Origin: Enterobacteriaceae bacterium 4M9
GTDB taxonomy: Bacteria > Pseudomonadota > Gammaproteobacteria > Enterobacterales > Enterobacteriaceae
Assembly (NCBI GenBank): GCA_010092695.1
Contig: JAADJJ010000001.1
Coordinates: 2,480,001-2,544,000, forward strand
Length of the DNA: 64,000 nt
Reading direction: 5' to 3'
Shown: positions 10,044 through 18,101 of the stretch, one piece after another
Numbering within the stretch: position 1 is the stretch's first letter
How the letters are laid out: each line of letters begins with the position of its first letter
The notes under the pieces: model-generated
Database searches by the model: none
What the model was told of the DNA's origin: nothing
What the model saw: only the letters and a program-made list of their open reading frames with translations
Program-made: the position numbers and the translations under genes

Positions 10044-10071
10044 GGTGCGCATAATGTATATTATGTTAAAT
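10044..10071 (+). other. dif: dif site (XerC/XerD chromosome dimer resolution site)
   Basis: The 28 bases consist of the XerC arm GGTGCGCATAA (10044-10054), the central region TGTATA (10055-10060) and the XerD arm TTATGTTAAAT (10061-10071). From memory this equals the E. coli dif core at every base. Dif is the site where XerC and XerD, activated by FtsK at the septum, resolve chromosome dimers. Its presence places the window at the replication terminus. The insertion-sequence remnant ends within about 15 bp on its left and a ccdB-like remnant begins about 95 bp to its right. Confidence 0.93.
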
Positions 10072-10165
10072 ATCCTACAGCATCCAATAACTGCCATGAC
10101 TCGACTACTTCTCTGGCCTTCTACAAACTGATTACATAAAGCCGTGCGTGTTGCAGTTCGCGGCC

Positions 10166-10440
10166 TCAAACTCCCTAGAACATCAGATTATTCGCGTTTT
10201 TGATGTCGGTCTCATACTCACTGAGATTGGCCATCACCTGCCCGGTCACCGCCGCAGTTACACTGGCCATATCGGTAGTGATAAGCCGGTAGTCTTCTCC
10301 GTAGAACCGGACGATAGGAAACAATTCTCGGAAGATGCGTCTGTCAGCTGTCCGGCGCTGACAAGCGGGATGACCATGCGCCGGCCATGAGTGTCCACGA
10401 TATCGCTCTGAACGTCCACGAACAGACAATAGCATCCGTT
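10166..10440 (-). pseudogene. CcdB-like toxin gene remnant
   Basis: CcdB is the gyrase-poisoning toxin of the ccdAB toxin-antitoxin family. The minus strand encodes CLFVDVQSDIVDTHGRRMVI and PLVSAGQLTD in one frame, then, after a frameshift near 10336-10345, RELFPIVRF, ITTDMASV and DIKNANNLMF in another. These are the CcdB core and its C-terminal helix. The conserved final Trp codon is TAG (10175-10177), leaving the ancestral stop at 10166. The N-terminal 15 or so residues have no start codon and no ccdA is present. The gene is dead by at least two lesions and a 5' truncation. Confidence 0.82.
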
Positions 10441-10570
10441 GAAAAGCCTTATCGTAATATTATCCGTTTCCCGGAAAGCTTCCCTGAAGGCTCACCAGCC
10501 ACCAGAGTACTTCAGTGAACAATCAGCATCGTAATTCCATGCAAAGCTACCGTATTTCTGCACGTTTGTT

Positions 10571-11893
10571 TCACTGGTGGTCGATTAAATCCCTGCCCTT
10601 CGTTTCCGCTGAGGTCAGCATCACATAAATAGCCGGGATGGCCATCAGAGCTGCGTAGAGCGCCACCGCAAACGGCACGCCGTAAAGGCTCAGCAGCCAG
10701 GTACCAATCACCGGCGACAGTGCACCACCAAGCACTGTCGCCAGCGAATACGAGGTAGACATGGCGGTAAAGCGTACCCGTGCCGGAAATAGTTCGGTAA
10801 ACCACGGCGACATCCCGCCCACAATAATGCCGTGAAACGACAACGTGACGACGGTTGAGAGCGTCAGCTGCGTGGCGCTGGCACCTGGTTCAAGGGCGAA
10901 CAGAAAGAACCCGGCAGCAGTACCGCCTACAAAACCAACAATGGTGACGATGCGCCGTCCGATGCGGTCCGCCAGCGCGCCCGCAGCCAGGATAAACACC
11001 ACTTCCGCCAGCGAACCGACGAATAGCGCGGTCAGCGCCTGTTCGCGCGGCGCGTTTAAAAACACGGTGGCGAGAATGATAAAGAACGACGAAAACAGAT
11101 AGAACAACGCGCTTTCACCGCTTTTCACTACCAGCACCCGCAGCATATTGCGCCAGTGCTGCGTCAACGCTTCACGCAGCGGTGCCTTCGCTGGCCCCTG
11201 ATGTTGCGACTGAATATGCTGAAACGCCGGTGACTCTTCCACCTTGCGCCGTACCCAGGCACCTACGCTAATCAGCACCACCGAGGCCAGAAACGGAATG
11301 CGCCACGCCCACTCGCTGAACGCCGTAGAGCCAAATACGCCGATCACACCGCCTATTGCCGCGGTGGCGAGCAGGTTGCCGGTTGGGCCGCCAATCATCG
11401 GGAAGCCAGTCCAGAGTCCGCGTTGGCGTGCCGGCAGGCTCTCGGCAATCATCACCAGCGCACCGGTGGACTCACCGCCGATGGCAAAGCCTTGTAGCAG
11501 GCGCAGAATAAGCAGCAGTAGCGGCGCGAGAATGCCTGTTTGCTGCCAGGTGGGCAACAGCCCCATTGCCACCGTTGCACCGCCCATCAGGTACAAACTG
11601 ATGACCAACGCCCGCTTGCGGCCAATTTTGTCACCGAGAATGCCGAAAAACCAGCCTCCCGCTGGGCGGGCAATAAACCCCCCTGCCTGGGTCATGAGCG
11701 CCGCAATCAAACCTGCCACAGGGCTGGCTTCGGGAAAAAAGACGTTGTTGAACACTAACGCCGCGCAAAAGGCAAATACGGCAAAGTCGTACCATTCGAT
11801 GATACTTCCGATGCTGGCGGCGAACAGCAGCCGTACCGAACTGCCAGCGACGCTGGATGACGTCACGTTTTCTTCGGGCATTGAATGAGACAC
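10571..11893 (-). CDS. MFS transporter, metabolite:H+ symporter (MHS) family
   Basis: A 440-residue, 12-helix transporter. MHS features include SIGSIIEWYDFAVF near the start, the loop GDKIGRKRAL, the RLLQGFAIGGESTGA motif, and a late LADRIGRRIV. The start is taken as GTG 11893 because GAGGGG lies seven bases before it; the ATG four codons later is too far from that site, and the open frame further upstream lacks a ribosome binding site. It is divergent from a marR gene and beside hmgA-fahA-maiA, so import of homogentisate or a related aromatic acid is the natural inference. The family also carries shikimate, proline/betaine and other acids. Confidence 0.85.
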   Translation of the reverse strand: MSHSMPEENVTSSSVAGSSVRLLFAASIGSIIEWYDFAVFAFCAALVFNNVFFPEASPVAGLIAALMTQAGGFIARPAGGWFFGILGDKIGRKRALVISLYLMGGATVAMGLLPTWQQTGILAPLLLLILRLLQGFAIGGESTGALVMIAESLPARQRGLWTGFPMIGGPTGNLLATAAIGGVIGVFGSTAFSEWAWRIPFLASVVLISVGAWVRRKVEESPAFQHIQSQHQGPAKAPLREALTQHWRNMLRVLVVKSGESALFYLFSSFFIILATVFLNAPREQALTALFVGSLAEVVFILAAGALADRIGRRIVTIVGFVGGTAAGFFLFALEPGASATQLTLSTVVTLSFHGIIVGGMSPWFTELFPARVRFTAMSTSYSLATVLGGALSPVIGTWLLSLYGVPFAVALYAALMAIPAIYVMLTSAETKGRDLIDHQ

Positions 11894-11949
11894 GATGATT
11901 CCCCTCACGTTGATCTGCCGGTGTCGCAATGCAGGCGATGAGTTAAATA

Positions 11950-11994
11950 ATCGTATCATTTGAAACGATGTCAATGTCATTGCAGTTGCAATGA
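11950..11994. promoter_or_regulatory. Predicted MarR-type operators in the MHS transporter promoter
   Basis: TCATTGCA-GT-TGCAATGA at 11977-11994 is a perfect inverted repeat. An imperfect palindrome at 11950-11969 (ATCGT arms) lies beside it. Related sites occur at 12090-12107 and 13117-13134, all upstream of genes of the homogentisate locus, which has two MarR regulators. Confidence 0.6.
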
Positions 11995-12089
11995 TCTGGG
12001 TTGTGATTATGCTCACAAAACACCCAATCACCAATTCTGAGGCCGCACGAGGACTTTTCAGGCGCAGAAAAAAGCGGCAAAATGTGAAA

Positions 12090-12107
12090 TCATTGCATTG
12101 GCAACGA
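12090..12107. promoter_or_regulatory. Predicted MarR-type operator upstream of the first marR gene
   Basis: TCATTGC-ATTG-GCAACGA is an inverted repeat with one imperfect pair, 23 bp before the GTG start at 12131. It matches the 13117-13134 site in both half sites and in spacing. Confidence 0.6.
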
Positions 12108-12130
12108 AATAATCACAGCAAGGAGCCGCC

Positions 12131-12574
12131 GTGCGTATTGACACATTCCTTCCCTATCGTCTGGCCGTTGTGGCTAAAGACGTGACGCGGTTGCTGCACG
12201 AGGTGTATGGCCAACGGTTTGGTTTTTCACGCGAAGAGTGGCGGCTGCTGTTTCTGCTTGAAGAGGCCGACACGCTGGATTCGGTGCAGATAGCACAGCG
12301 CACGTCGCTGGACAAAGTGCAGGTCAGCCGCGCCGCGGCCAGGCTGCGCGCCCGCGAGCTGATTACCAGCGAGACGCACCCCACCGATCGGCGGCTGCGC
12401 AGCTATTCAATCACCCGGTACGGTCGCGATCGGTTTAGCGAAGCGTTTATCTTTGTTGAGAAAAAGGCGAACGACATTCTTAAAGAGATGGACGAAGACG
12501 ACCGCCACGCGCTGGAACGCGGTCTTGGTGCTTTGCATCAGGCGCTCGCCAGTGTGAATCAAAAACAGGAATGA
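12131..12574 (+). CDS. MarR-family transcriptional regulator
   Basis: A 147-residue winged-helix regulator. The recognition region is VQIAQRTSLDKVQVSRAAARL (about residues 57-77), followed by the wing THPTDRRLRSYSITRYGRD, which carries the conserved D-x-R. Translation starts at GTG with AAGGAG five bases upstream. It is divergent from the MHS transporter and convergent with a second MarR gene that ends 5 bp away. Operator-like repeats just upstream suggest autoregulation. The ligand is presumably an aromatic acid of the homogentisate pathway; this is inference. Confidence 0.88.
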   Translation: MRIDTFLPYRLAVVAKDVTRLLHEVYGQRFGFSREEWRLLFLLEEADTLDSVQIAQRTSLDKVQVSRAAARLRARELITSETHPTDRRLRSYSITRYGRDRFSEAFIFVEKKANDILKEMDEDDRHALERGLGALHQALASVNQKQE

Positions 12575-12579
12575 CCCCT

Positions 12580-13008
12580 TCAGCGGTTCCCGAACTGTGA
12601 CAGTTTCTCCAGCGCGCGCGTGACTGCCTCGGCATCGTCTCCCAGCGCTTTTATCAACGTGGCCTGAAAATCGTCGGCTATGTGTTCAAGGCGCTGCATC
12701 AGCGCCTGGCCGTCTGCGGTCAGCGCCAGCACAATCAGCCGCCGGTCGACGTTGTTACCGGTTTTGTGCAGCAGGCCCGCTTCCTCAAGCCGCGTCGCCG
12801 CCCGACTTACCATCGACTTATCCAGATTCACACGCACGTTAATATCTCGCACACTCACCTCACCTTCGCGGTACAGGTGCGCCAGTACCCGCCACTCCGG
12901 CACGTTTAGCCCGGACACCGGCGTATAGCATTCGGCAAAGCGGCGGCTTACCTGAGCGGAAGCCACGCTAAGCAAATACGGTAAAAAACGATTGAGTTCA
13001 AAAGACAT
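12580..13008 (-). CDS. MarR-family transcriptional regulator, divergent from hmgA
   Basis: A 142-residue MarR protein with the helix-turn-helix VRDINVRVNLDKSMVSRAATRL and the wing NNVDRRLIVLALTADG. AAGGGG precedes the ATG. It shares the LDK-x-x-VSRAA-R recognition core with its convergent neighbour, so the two may see similar DNA, in line with the similar palindromes on both promoters. It is divergent from hmgA, the usual place for an HmgR-type repressor released by homogentisate. Which of the two regulators controls which promoter cannot be told from sequence. Confidence 0.88.
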   Translation of the reverse strand: MSFELNRFLPYLLSVASAQVSRRFAECYTPVSGLNVPEWRVLAHLYREGEVSVRDINVRVNLDKSMVSRAATRLEEAGLLHKTGNNVDRRLIVLALTADGQALMQRLEHIADDFQATLIKALGDDAEAVTRALEKLSQFGNR

Positions 13009-13092
13009 TTGGCCCCTTCGGCGCGATATTGCGGTAAATAATCATAGACGAAACAATCATAGCAACATTCTGACACAATACGGTGGTTTGAC

Positions 13093-13134
13093 ATCGTTGC
13101 AAATGAAACATAGATTTCATTGCATCAGCAACGA
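13093..13134. promoter_or_regulatory. Predicted MarR-type operators in the hmgA promoter
   Basis: TCATTGC-ATCA-GCAACGA at 13117-13134 repeats the half sites and 4-base spacing of the 12090-12107 site. A further half-site-like segment, TCGTTGCAAATGA, lies at 13094-13106. The downstream site ends 17 bp before the hmgA start, where a repressor would block transcription. Confidence 0.6.
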
Positions 13135-13151
13135 TATGTCTGGAGGTTGTT

Positions 13152-14513
13152 ATGAACACACAACGTTCGTCTGACGCCCTGGTCCGCGCCCCCTCAAACA
13201 GCACCACCACCCCGGGCTACATGCCGGGTTTTGGTAACGATTTTGAAACCGAAGCGCTGCCTGGCGCGTTGCCTCAGGGCCAGAACAGCCCGCAGAAATG
13301 TAGCTACGGCCTCTACGCCGAGCAGCTTTCTGGCACCGCCTTCACCGCGCCGCGCGGCCAGAATGAGCGCAGCTGGTGCTACCGCATTCGCCCTTCCGTG
13401 CGCCACGTCAACGCCTTAACGACCATCGAGTTGCCGCTGTGGCGCTCTGCGCCGTGCCTCACGCCCGGGCTCAGCAGCCTCGGTCAGTACCGCTGGGACC
13501 CGCTGGAGCACACCGGCGAATCTCTCAACTGGATAACCGGTATGCGCACCATGACCAGCGCTGGCGACGTCACGCTCCAGAGCGGCATGGCAAGCCATAT
13601 CTATCTGGTGACGCATTCGATGCAGGATGAATATTTCTTCTCCGCTGACGGCGAGCTGCTGGTGGTGCCGCAGGAGGGCGAACTGCGCTTTTGCACTGAG
13701 TTGGGTGTTATCGACGTCGGCCCGCAGGAGATTGCCATCCTGCCGCGCGGCCTGGTGTATCGGGTTGAGGTGATTTCCGGTCCGGCCCGCGGCTTTGTGT
13801 GTGAAAACTACGGCCAAAAATTCGATTTGCCCAACCGCGGTCCCATCGGCGCGAACTGCATGGCCAACCCGCGCGATTTCAAATGCCCGGTGGCGGCGTT
13901 TGAAGACCGCGACGCTCCGTCGCGGGTGGTTATCAAGTGGTGCGGCACCTTTCACGAAACCTGGATTGACCATTCGCCGCTCGACGTGGTGGCCTGGCAC
14001 GGTAACTACTGCCCGTACAAATACGATCTGCGCACTTACTCACCGGTGGGCGCTATTCTGTTCGATCATCCGGATCCGTCGATTTTCACCGTGCTGACCG
14101 CGCCGTCGGGGCTGGAAGGCACGGCCAACATCGACTTTGTCCTGTTTCGCGAACGCTGGCTGGTGGCAGAAAACAGCTTCCGCCCACCCTGGTATCACAA
14201 AAACGTGATGTCCGAGCTGATGGGCAATATCTACGGCGTGTATGACGCCAAACCCGACGGCTTTATGCCGGGCTCTATGAGCCTGCATAACTGCATGTTG
14301 CCCCACGGCCCCGATCGCCAGGCTTTTGACCACGCGACCGAAGACGCGCTGGAGCCAGAAAGGCTCAGCGAAACCATGAGCTTCATGTTTGAGACGCGCT
14401 TTCCCCAGCAGCTCACACCGTTTGCCGTGCAGGACGCGCCGATGCAGCAGGACTATCAGGCGGTATGGCGCACTCTGGAGAAAAAATTTGACGGCACGCC
14501 CGGCCTTAAATGA
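13152..14513 (+). CDS. hmgA: Homogentisate 1,2-dioxygenase
   Basis: Opens the aromatic ring of homogentisate to 4-maleylacetoacetate using Fe(II) and O2. The protein is 453 residues, normal for the family. N-terminal PGFGNDFETEALPGALPQGQ and the C-terminal iron site are clear: WYHKNVMSE holds the His and Glu ligands, and LHNCMLPHGPD the second His. GGAGG lies five bases before the ATG. It is the first gene of hmgA-fahA-maiA. Codon use is GC-rich compared with the AT-rich flanks to the left of dif. Confidence 0.97.
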   Translation: MNTQRSSDALVRAPSNSTTTPGYMPGFGNDFETEALPGALPQGQNSPQKCSYGLYAEQLSGTAFTAPRGQNERSWCYRIRPSVRHVNALTTIELPLWRSAPCLTPGLSSLGQYRWDPLEHTGESLNWITGMRTMTSAGDVTLQSGMASHIYLVTHSMQDEYFFSADGELLVVPQEGELRFCTELGVIDVGPQEIAILPRGLVYRVEVISGPARGFVCENYGQKFDLPNRGPIGANCMANPRDFKCPVAAFEDRDAPSRVVIKWCGTFHETWIDHSPLDVVAWHGNYCPYKYDLRTYSPVGAILFDHPDPSIFTVLTAPSGLEGTANIDFVLFRERWLVAENSFRPPWYHKNVMSELMGNIYGVYDAKPDGFMPGSMSLHNCMLPHGPDRQAFDHATEDALEPERLSETMSFMFETRFPQQLTPFAVQDAPMQQDYQAVWRTLEKKFDGTPGLK

Positions 14514-14536
14514 ATGCACAATGAAGGAGAATCACC

Positions 14537-15748
14537 ATGACGTTATTACGTTCCTGGGTGAAAAGCGCCAACGCGCCGCAGTGCCCTTTTCCGCTCAACA
14601 ATTTGCCGTGGGGGGTGTTCTCCACCGCAGACGGCTCGGCGCGCTGTGGTGTGGCAATTGGCGATGCGATTGTTGACCTCGCGGCCTGCGAGGCGCGCGG
14701 GCTGCTGGACGCTGGCGGCACTTTTGCCCGCCCGCAACTCAACGACTTTATGGCACTCGGGCGCGATAAATGGCGCGCGGTGCGACAGCGCCTGACCGAG
14801 CTGCTGGCCGAGGGCGGTGACGACAGCGTGCCGCTGGTGCCGATGGCACAGGCGCAGCTGCATCTGCCGATCCGGGTGACGGAATTCACCGATTTCTACG
14901 CCTCAAAGAATCATGCCTTTAACGTCGGTATGCTGTTTCGCGGCCCGGAGAACGCACTGCCGCCGCAGTGGACCCACATGCCAATTGGCTACAACGGGCG
15001 CGCGTCGTCGGTGGTGGTGTCGGGCACGCCGGTGCGTCGCCCAATGGGGCAGCTGGCGGGAAAAGACGGTCCTGAGTGGCTGCCGACGCGGCGGCTCGAT
15101 CTTGAGCTGGAGCTCGGTGCCGTCATCGGCGGCAACAGCCAGATGGGCGAGCGGCTGAGCGTGGAACAGGCAGAAGATCTGATTTTTGGCTACGTGTTGC
15201 TTAACGACTGGTCGGCGCGCGACGTGCAGGCGTGGGAGTATCAGCCGCTCGGACCGTTTCAGGCTAAGGCACTGGCGACCACCATCGGTCCCTGGATTGT
15301 CGACCAGCAGGCGCTGGAGCCGTTTCGCTGTGAAGGTGCCCAGCGCGACCATCCACTGCTGCCGTACCTGCGCGAACAGCGGCCCGGCTTTTACGATATG
15401 ACCATCGGCTGGGCCATGAACGGCCAGACCATGGGCCAGACCAACTACCGCGTGATGTACTATTCTAGCGCCCAGCAGCTGGCGCATCACACCTCGTCCG
15501 GTTGCCCAATGCGGGTGGGGGATTTGCTCGGTTCCGGCACTATTTCCGGCCCCACGCCCGACCAGACCGGTGCGCTGCTGGAGATGACAAAGGCCGGTAC
15601 CAGCCCGGTGACGGTGAACGGTCAGACGCGCTTGTTTATTGAAGATGGAGATGAAATCGCCCTCTTCGCCTGGGCCGATGGCAAGGACTATCGCATCGGC
15701 TTTGGCCCGTGCAGCGGCACCGTTATGCCCGCAAGGAACGAGTCATGA
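14537..15748 (+). CDS. fahA: Fumarylacetoacetase
   Basis: Hydrolyses 4-fumarylacetoacetate to fumarate and acetoacetate, the last step of the homogentisate pathway. The 403-residue protein has the small N-terminal FAA domain (NLPWGVFS) and the catalytic domain: TDFYASKNHAFNVG, the acidic metal-binding run LDLELELGAVIGG, NDWSARDVQAWEY, and LGSGTISGP. AAGGAG precedes the ATG, 23 bp after the hmgA stop. Its stop codon overlaps the maiA start (ATGA). Confidence 0.96.
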   Translation: MTLLRSWVKSANAPQCPFPLNNLPWGVFSTADGSARCGVAIGDAIVDLAACEARGLLDAGGTFARPQLNDFMALGRDKWRAVRQRLTELLAEGGDDSVPLVPMAQAQLHLPIRVTEFTDFYASKNHAFNVGMLFRGPENALPPQWTHMPIGYNGRASSVVVSGTPVRRPMGQLAGKDGPEWLPTRRLDLELELGAVIGGNSQMGERLSVEQAEDLIFGYVLLNDWSARDVQAWEYQPLGPFQAKALATTIGPWIVDQQALEPFRCEGAQRDHPLLPYLREQRPGFYDMTIGWAMNGQTMGQTNYRVMYYSSAQQLAHHTSSGCPMRVGDLLGSGTISGPTPDQTGALLEMTKAGTSPVTVNGQTRLFIEDGDEIALFAWADGKDYRIGFGPCSGTVMPARNES

Positions 15749-16416
15749 ATGCGCCAGCCTCTACCCGCGGTTCGGACGTGGTGCTCTACGACTACTGGCG
15801 CTCGTCGGCGTCGTTCCGGGTTCGCATTGCACTGGAACTAAAAAACATCTCCTGGCAGCGGGTGGCGGTGGACTTAGCCGCGGGCGTGCAGCACAGCCCG
15901 CAGCATCGCCTGCTCAACCCGCTGGAGCGGGTGCCAGTACTGGCGATTGATGGCCTGCTGCTGACCCAGTCGCTGGCGATTATCGACTATCTCGAAGAGA
16001 CGCGCCTTGCGGTACCGCTCCTGCCGACCTCGGCCGCAGCCAGGGCGCGGGTGCGCGCGCTGGCGCAGATAGTGGCCTGCGATATTCATCCACTGTCGAA
16101 CCTGTCAACGCTAGACAGGGTTGAGGCGCTGGCCGGAAGCGACGCTCGCGCGCAGTGGAATCATGACAATATCGCCGCCGGCCTGCGAGCGTTTGAGCAG
16201 ATGCTGAATCACGCCGATTTCCGCGGCAGCTTCTGCTCCGGTGATACACCGGGGCTCGCCGACTGTGCGCTGATCCCACAGCTGTACAACGCCCGTCGCT
16301 GGGGCGTGAGGCTCGATGATCTGGGGCGAATCAGCTCGGTGGAAAAAGCCTGTGCCGAGGTGGCGGCGTTTCAGCGCGCCAGCCCGGAGGCAGTGGAATT
16401 CACTGCGGCGGATTAG
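15745..16416 (+). CDS. maiA: Maleylacetoacetate isomerase (zeta-class GST fold)
   Basis: Isomerises 4-maleylacetoacetate to 4-fumarylacetoacetate with glutathione. The 223-residue protein has the thioredoxin-like N-terminus with the SSASFRVRIAL motif (SSCS-type in other members), PLERVPVLAIDG and QSLAIIDYLEE, then the all-alpha C-terminal domain with DIHPLSNLSTL. The start is ATG 15745, which overlaps the fahA stop as ATGA and has AAGGA upstream; an in-frame ATG at 15709 lies inside fahA. It completes the set that turns homogentisate into fumarate and acetoacetate. Confidence 0.95.
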   Translation: MNAPASTRGSDVVLYDYWRSSASFRVRIALELKNISWQRVAVDLAAGVQHSPQHRLLNPLERVPVLAIDGLLLTQSLAIIDYLEETRLAVPLLPTSAAARARVRALAQIVACDIHPLSNLSTLDRVEALAGSDARAQWNHDNIAAGLRAFEQMLNHADFRGSFCSGDTPGLADCALIPQLYNARRWGVRLDDLGRISSVEKACAEVAAFQRASPEAVEFTAAD

Positions 16417-16594
16417 TAGTTCAGGGAGATAAGGTACAACTGATAGGAAATCGTGCCGTTGAGCCAGGGCGGCTGTCACCGCCCGCACAGGATGAGCCGT
16501 CTTCTGCCCCAACCCTCTGTCCTGGTGAAGACGAGAGATTAATTAGCAAACACGATTAATTTATGAGGGAAATACTGTCCGCGCTATCTGTCAT

Positions 16595-16625
16595 AAAAAA
16601 AGCGGAGTCTTTCCCCGCTTTTTTT
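16595..16625. terminator. Bidirectional Rho-independent terminator
   Basis: An 11-base stem, A7-GCGG (16595-16605) paired with CCGC-T7 (16615-16625), encloses a 9-base loop. The flanking A and T tracts make it work both ways, for maiA (+) and for the convergent glycosidase gene (-) that ends at 16646. Confidence 0.85.
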
Positions 16626-16645
16626 GAATCCCTTTGCGTAGCCGC

Positions 16646-17971
16646 TCAGCTCAGGTTTTGCCTGTGAAACAAGGGCATGTACGTCCTGTTATGCTCGATA
16701 ACCTCATCTAAAGCCTGCTCAAGAATGTTACCGCTTTTAATCAGCGGATTAATTACCAGTCCGCGCCAGGCAGTATGTCTGTCTCCGGTAATTGCCGCCT
16801 CGATTGTCAGTTCTTCGAAGGTTTTCATGAGTTGGATCTGTCTCAGGATGTCATCCGGGAAAGGCTCAACGTTGAGTGGTAATGGCCCGGCGCTGGTTAT
16901 CATCGAACTGACTTCAACGGCGCAGTTATCAGGCAGGCCCGTTATTGCACCATTGTTGCGCGTATTAACGTGCATAATGATGCGTTTGTCATTGTAAATC
17001 GCGCTCATCAACTCACAGGCGGCGTCAGAATAATATTGTCCACCGCGACCCTCCAACGCTTTCGGTTTTTGCGCAAGCTCAGGGTCACGATAAATAGCAA
17101 ATAGCTCCTGCTCTAGCTGTTTCACCACTTCACCACGTGTGCCCTCGCCTTTCGCTTCGCTGAGTTCCTGGCGGTACATGTCATCGCTCATATAGTAGTA
17201 GCGATGATAAGGGCACGGCAGCATTCCCAGGTTTTTGAGCATACCTTCTGGCCATTTAAACGGCGGGATGTTTTTCGGGATCGTCGGGTCATTACCCTTG
17301 TCGATATTGCTGATGATGTCGGGAATAATATCTTTGCCTTTGTACCAGACGTGACGGGCAAAGATGAAGTGATTCAGTCCCGCGACCTGCATGATAAAGT
17401 CATTGATATCTTCAGTGCCGTACATGCCGGCAATGCCTTTTTGCATGATGACCGGAACATTACACAGCCCCACCGTTTTTATTGAGCTGTGTTTGAGTAT
17501 CGCTTCCGTGACCATACCTGAGGGATTAGTAAAATTCAGCAGCCACGCCTCAGGGCACAACCGTTCCATCTCGGCTGCTATTTCAAGCGCAACAGGAATT
17601 GTCCGGCAGGCATTGGCAAAACCACCCAGACCATTGGTTTCCTGGCCAATCATGTCATATTTAAGCGAAATGCGTTCGTCGCTGATGCGCGCTTCCAGGC
17701 AGCCTACCCGAAACTGCGAACAGACGAAGTCGGCACCGGCAAGAGCCTGCTTACGATCGAGCGTTTCAAAGACGGGAATATCCAGGCCATTCTTTTGTAA
17801 CATCCTGCGCGTCAGTCCGCCGATGATGGCCATCTTTTCACGCCCATCTTCAATATCGACAAGCCACAGCTCGCGAACCGGGAACTCATGCTGGCGCTTA
17901 ATAATCCCTTCCATCAACTCAGGTGTGTAGCTCGAACCTGCACCTATCACCACTATTTTTAAACCATCCAC
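16646..17971 (-). CDS. GH4 family 6-phospho-beta-glucosidase-like enzyme
   Basis: A 441-residue family 4 glycoside hydrolase, which uses NAD+ and Mn2+ in an oxidation-elimination mechanism on phosphorylated sugars. Visible are the Rossmann start VVIGAGSSYTPELMEG, NFTNPSGMVTEA, the metal-ligand region GLCNVPV, and LNHF. The sequence is of the CelF/LicH 6-phospho-beta-glucosidase type rather than the MelA type. No PTS permease, the usual source of the phosphorylated substrate, is nearby, so it may work with a distant transporter. It is divergent from a LysR regulator. Confidence 0.85.
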   Translation of the reverse strand: MDGLKIVVIGAGSSYTPELMEGIIKRQHEFPVRELWLVDIEDGREKMAIIGGLTRRMLQKNGLDIPVFETLDRKQALAGADFVCSQFRVGCLEARISDERISLKYDMIGQETNGLGGFANACRTIPVALEIAAEMERLCPEAWLLNFTNPSGMVTEAILKHSSIKTVGLCNVPVIMQKGIAGMYGTEDINDFIMQVAGLNHFIFARHVWYKGKDIIPDIISNIDKGNDPTIPKNIPPFKWPEGMLKNLGMLPCPYHRYYYMSDDMYRQELSEAKGEGTRGEVVKQLEQELFAIYRDPELAQKPKALEGRGGQYYSDAACELMSAIYNDKRIIMHVNTRNNGAITGLPDNCAVEVSSMITSAGPLPLNVEPFPDDILRQIQLMKTFEELTIEAAITGDRHTAWRGLVINPLIKSGNILEQALDEVIEHNRTYMPLFHRQNLS

Positions 17972-18032
17972 TGGGCAACCTCTTATTTCTGAGTGTCATG
18001 GGCTCATTTAAACCCTTGTTTTTTCAATGGAC

Positions 18033-18075
18033 AAACGATCGTTTCACGGGTATGCATTACCCTGATTAATGCATA
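18033..18075. promoter_or_regulatory. Palindromes between the GH4 gene and its divergent LysR gene
   Basis: TATGCATTA (18051-18059) and TAATGCATA (18067-18075) form a perfect 9-base inverted repeat with a 7-base spacer, the size and T-N11-A character of a LysR-family box. A 12-base palindrome, AAACGATCGTTT, lies at 18033-18044. Both are in the 130-bp shared promoter region. Confidence 0.6.
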
Positions 18076-18101
18076 ACGGATAAAAAGGAGTTGAAACGAT
18101 T

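Noticed and set aside
11244..11888. 214-codon plus-strand open frame inside the MHS transporter.
   Set aside because: It is antisense to a gene with clear family motifs; its Arg- and Pro-rich translation is typical of a shadow frame.
13416..14000. 194-codon minus-strand frame inside hmgA (and a similar one in fahA at 14903-15490).
   Set aside because: Shadow frames of GC-rich genes, with no start signal and no family features.
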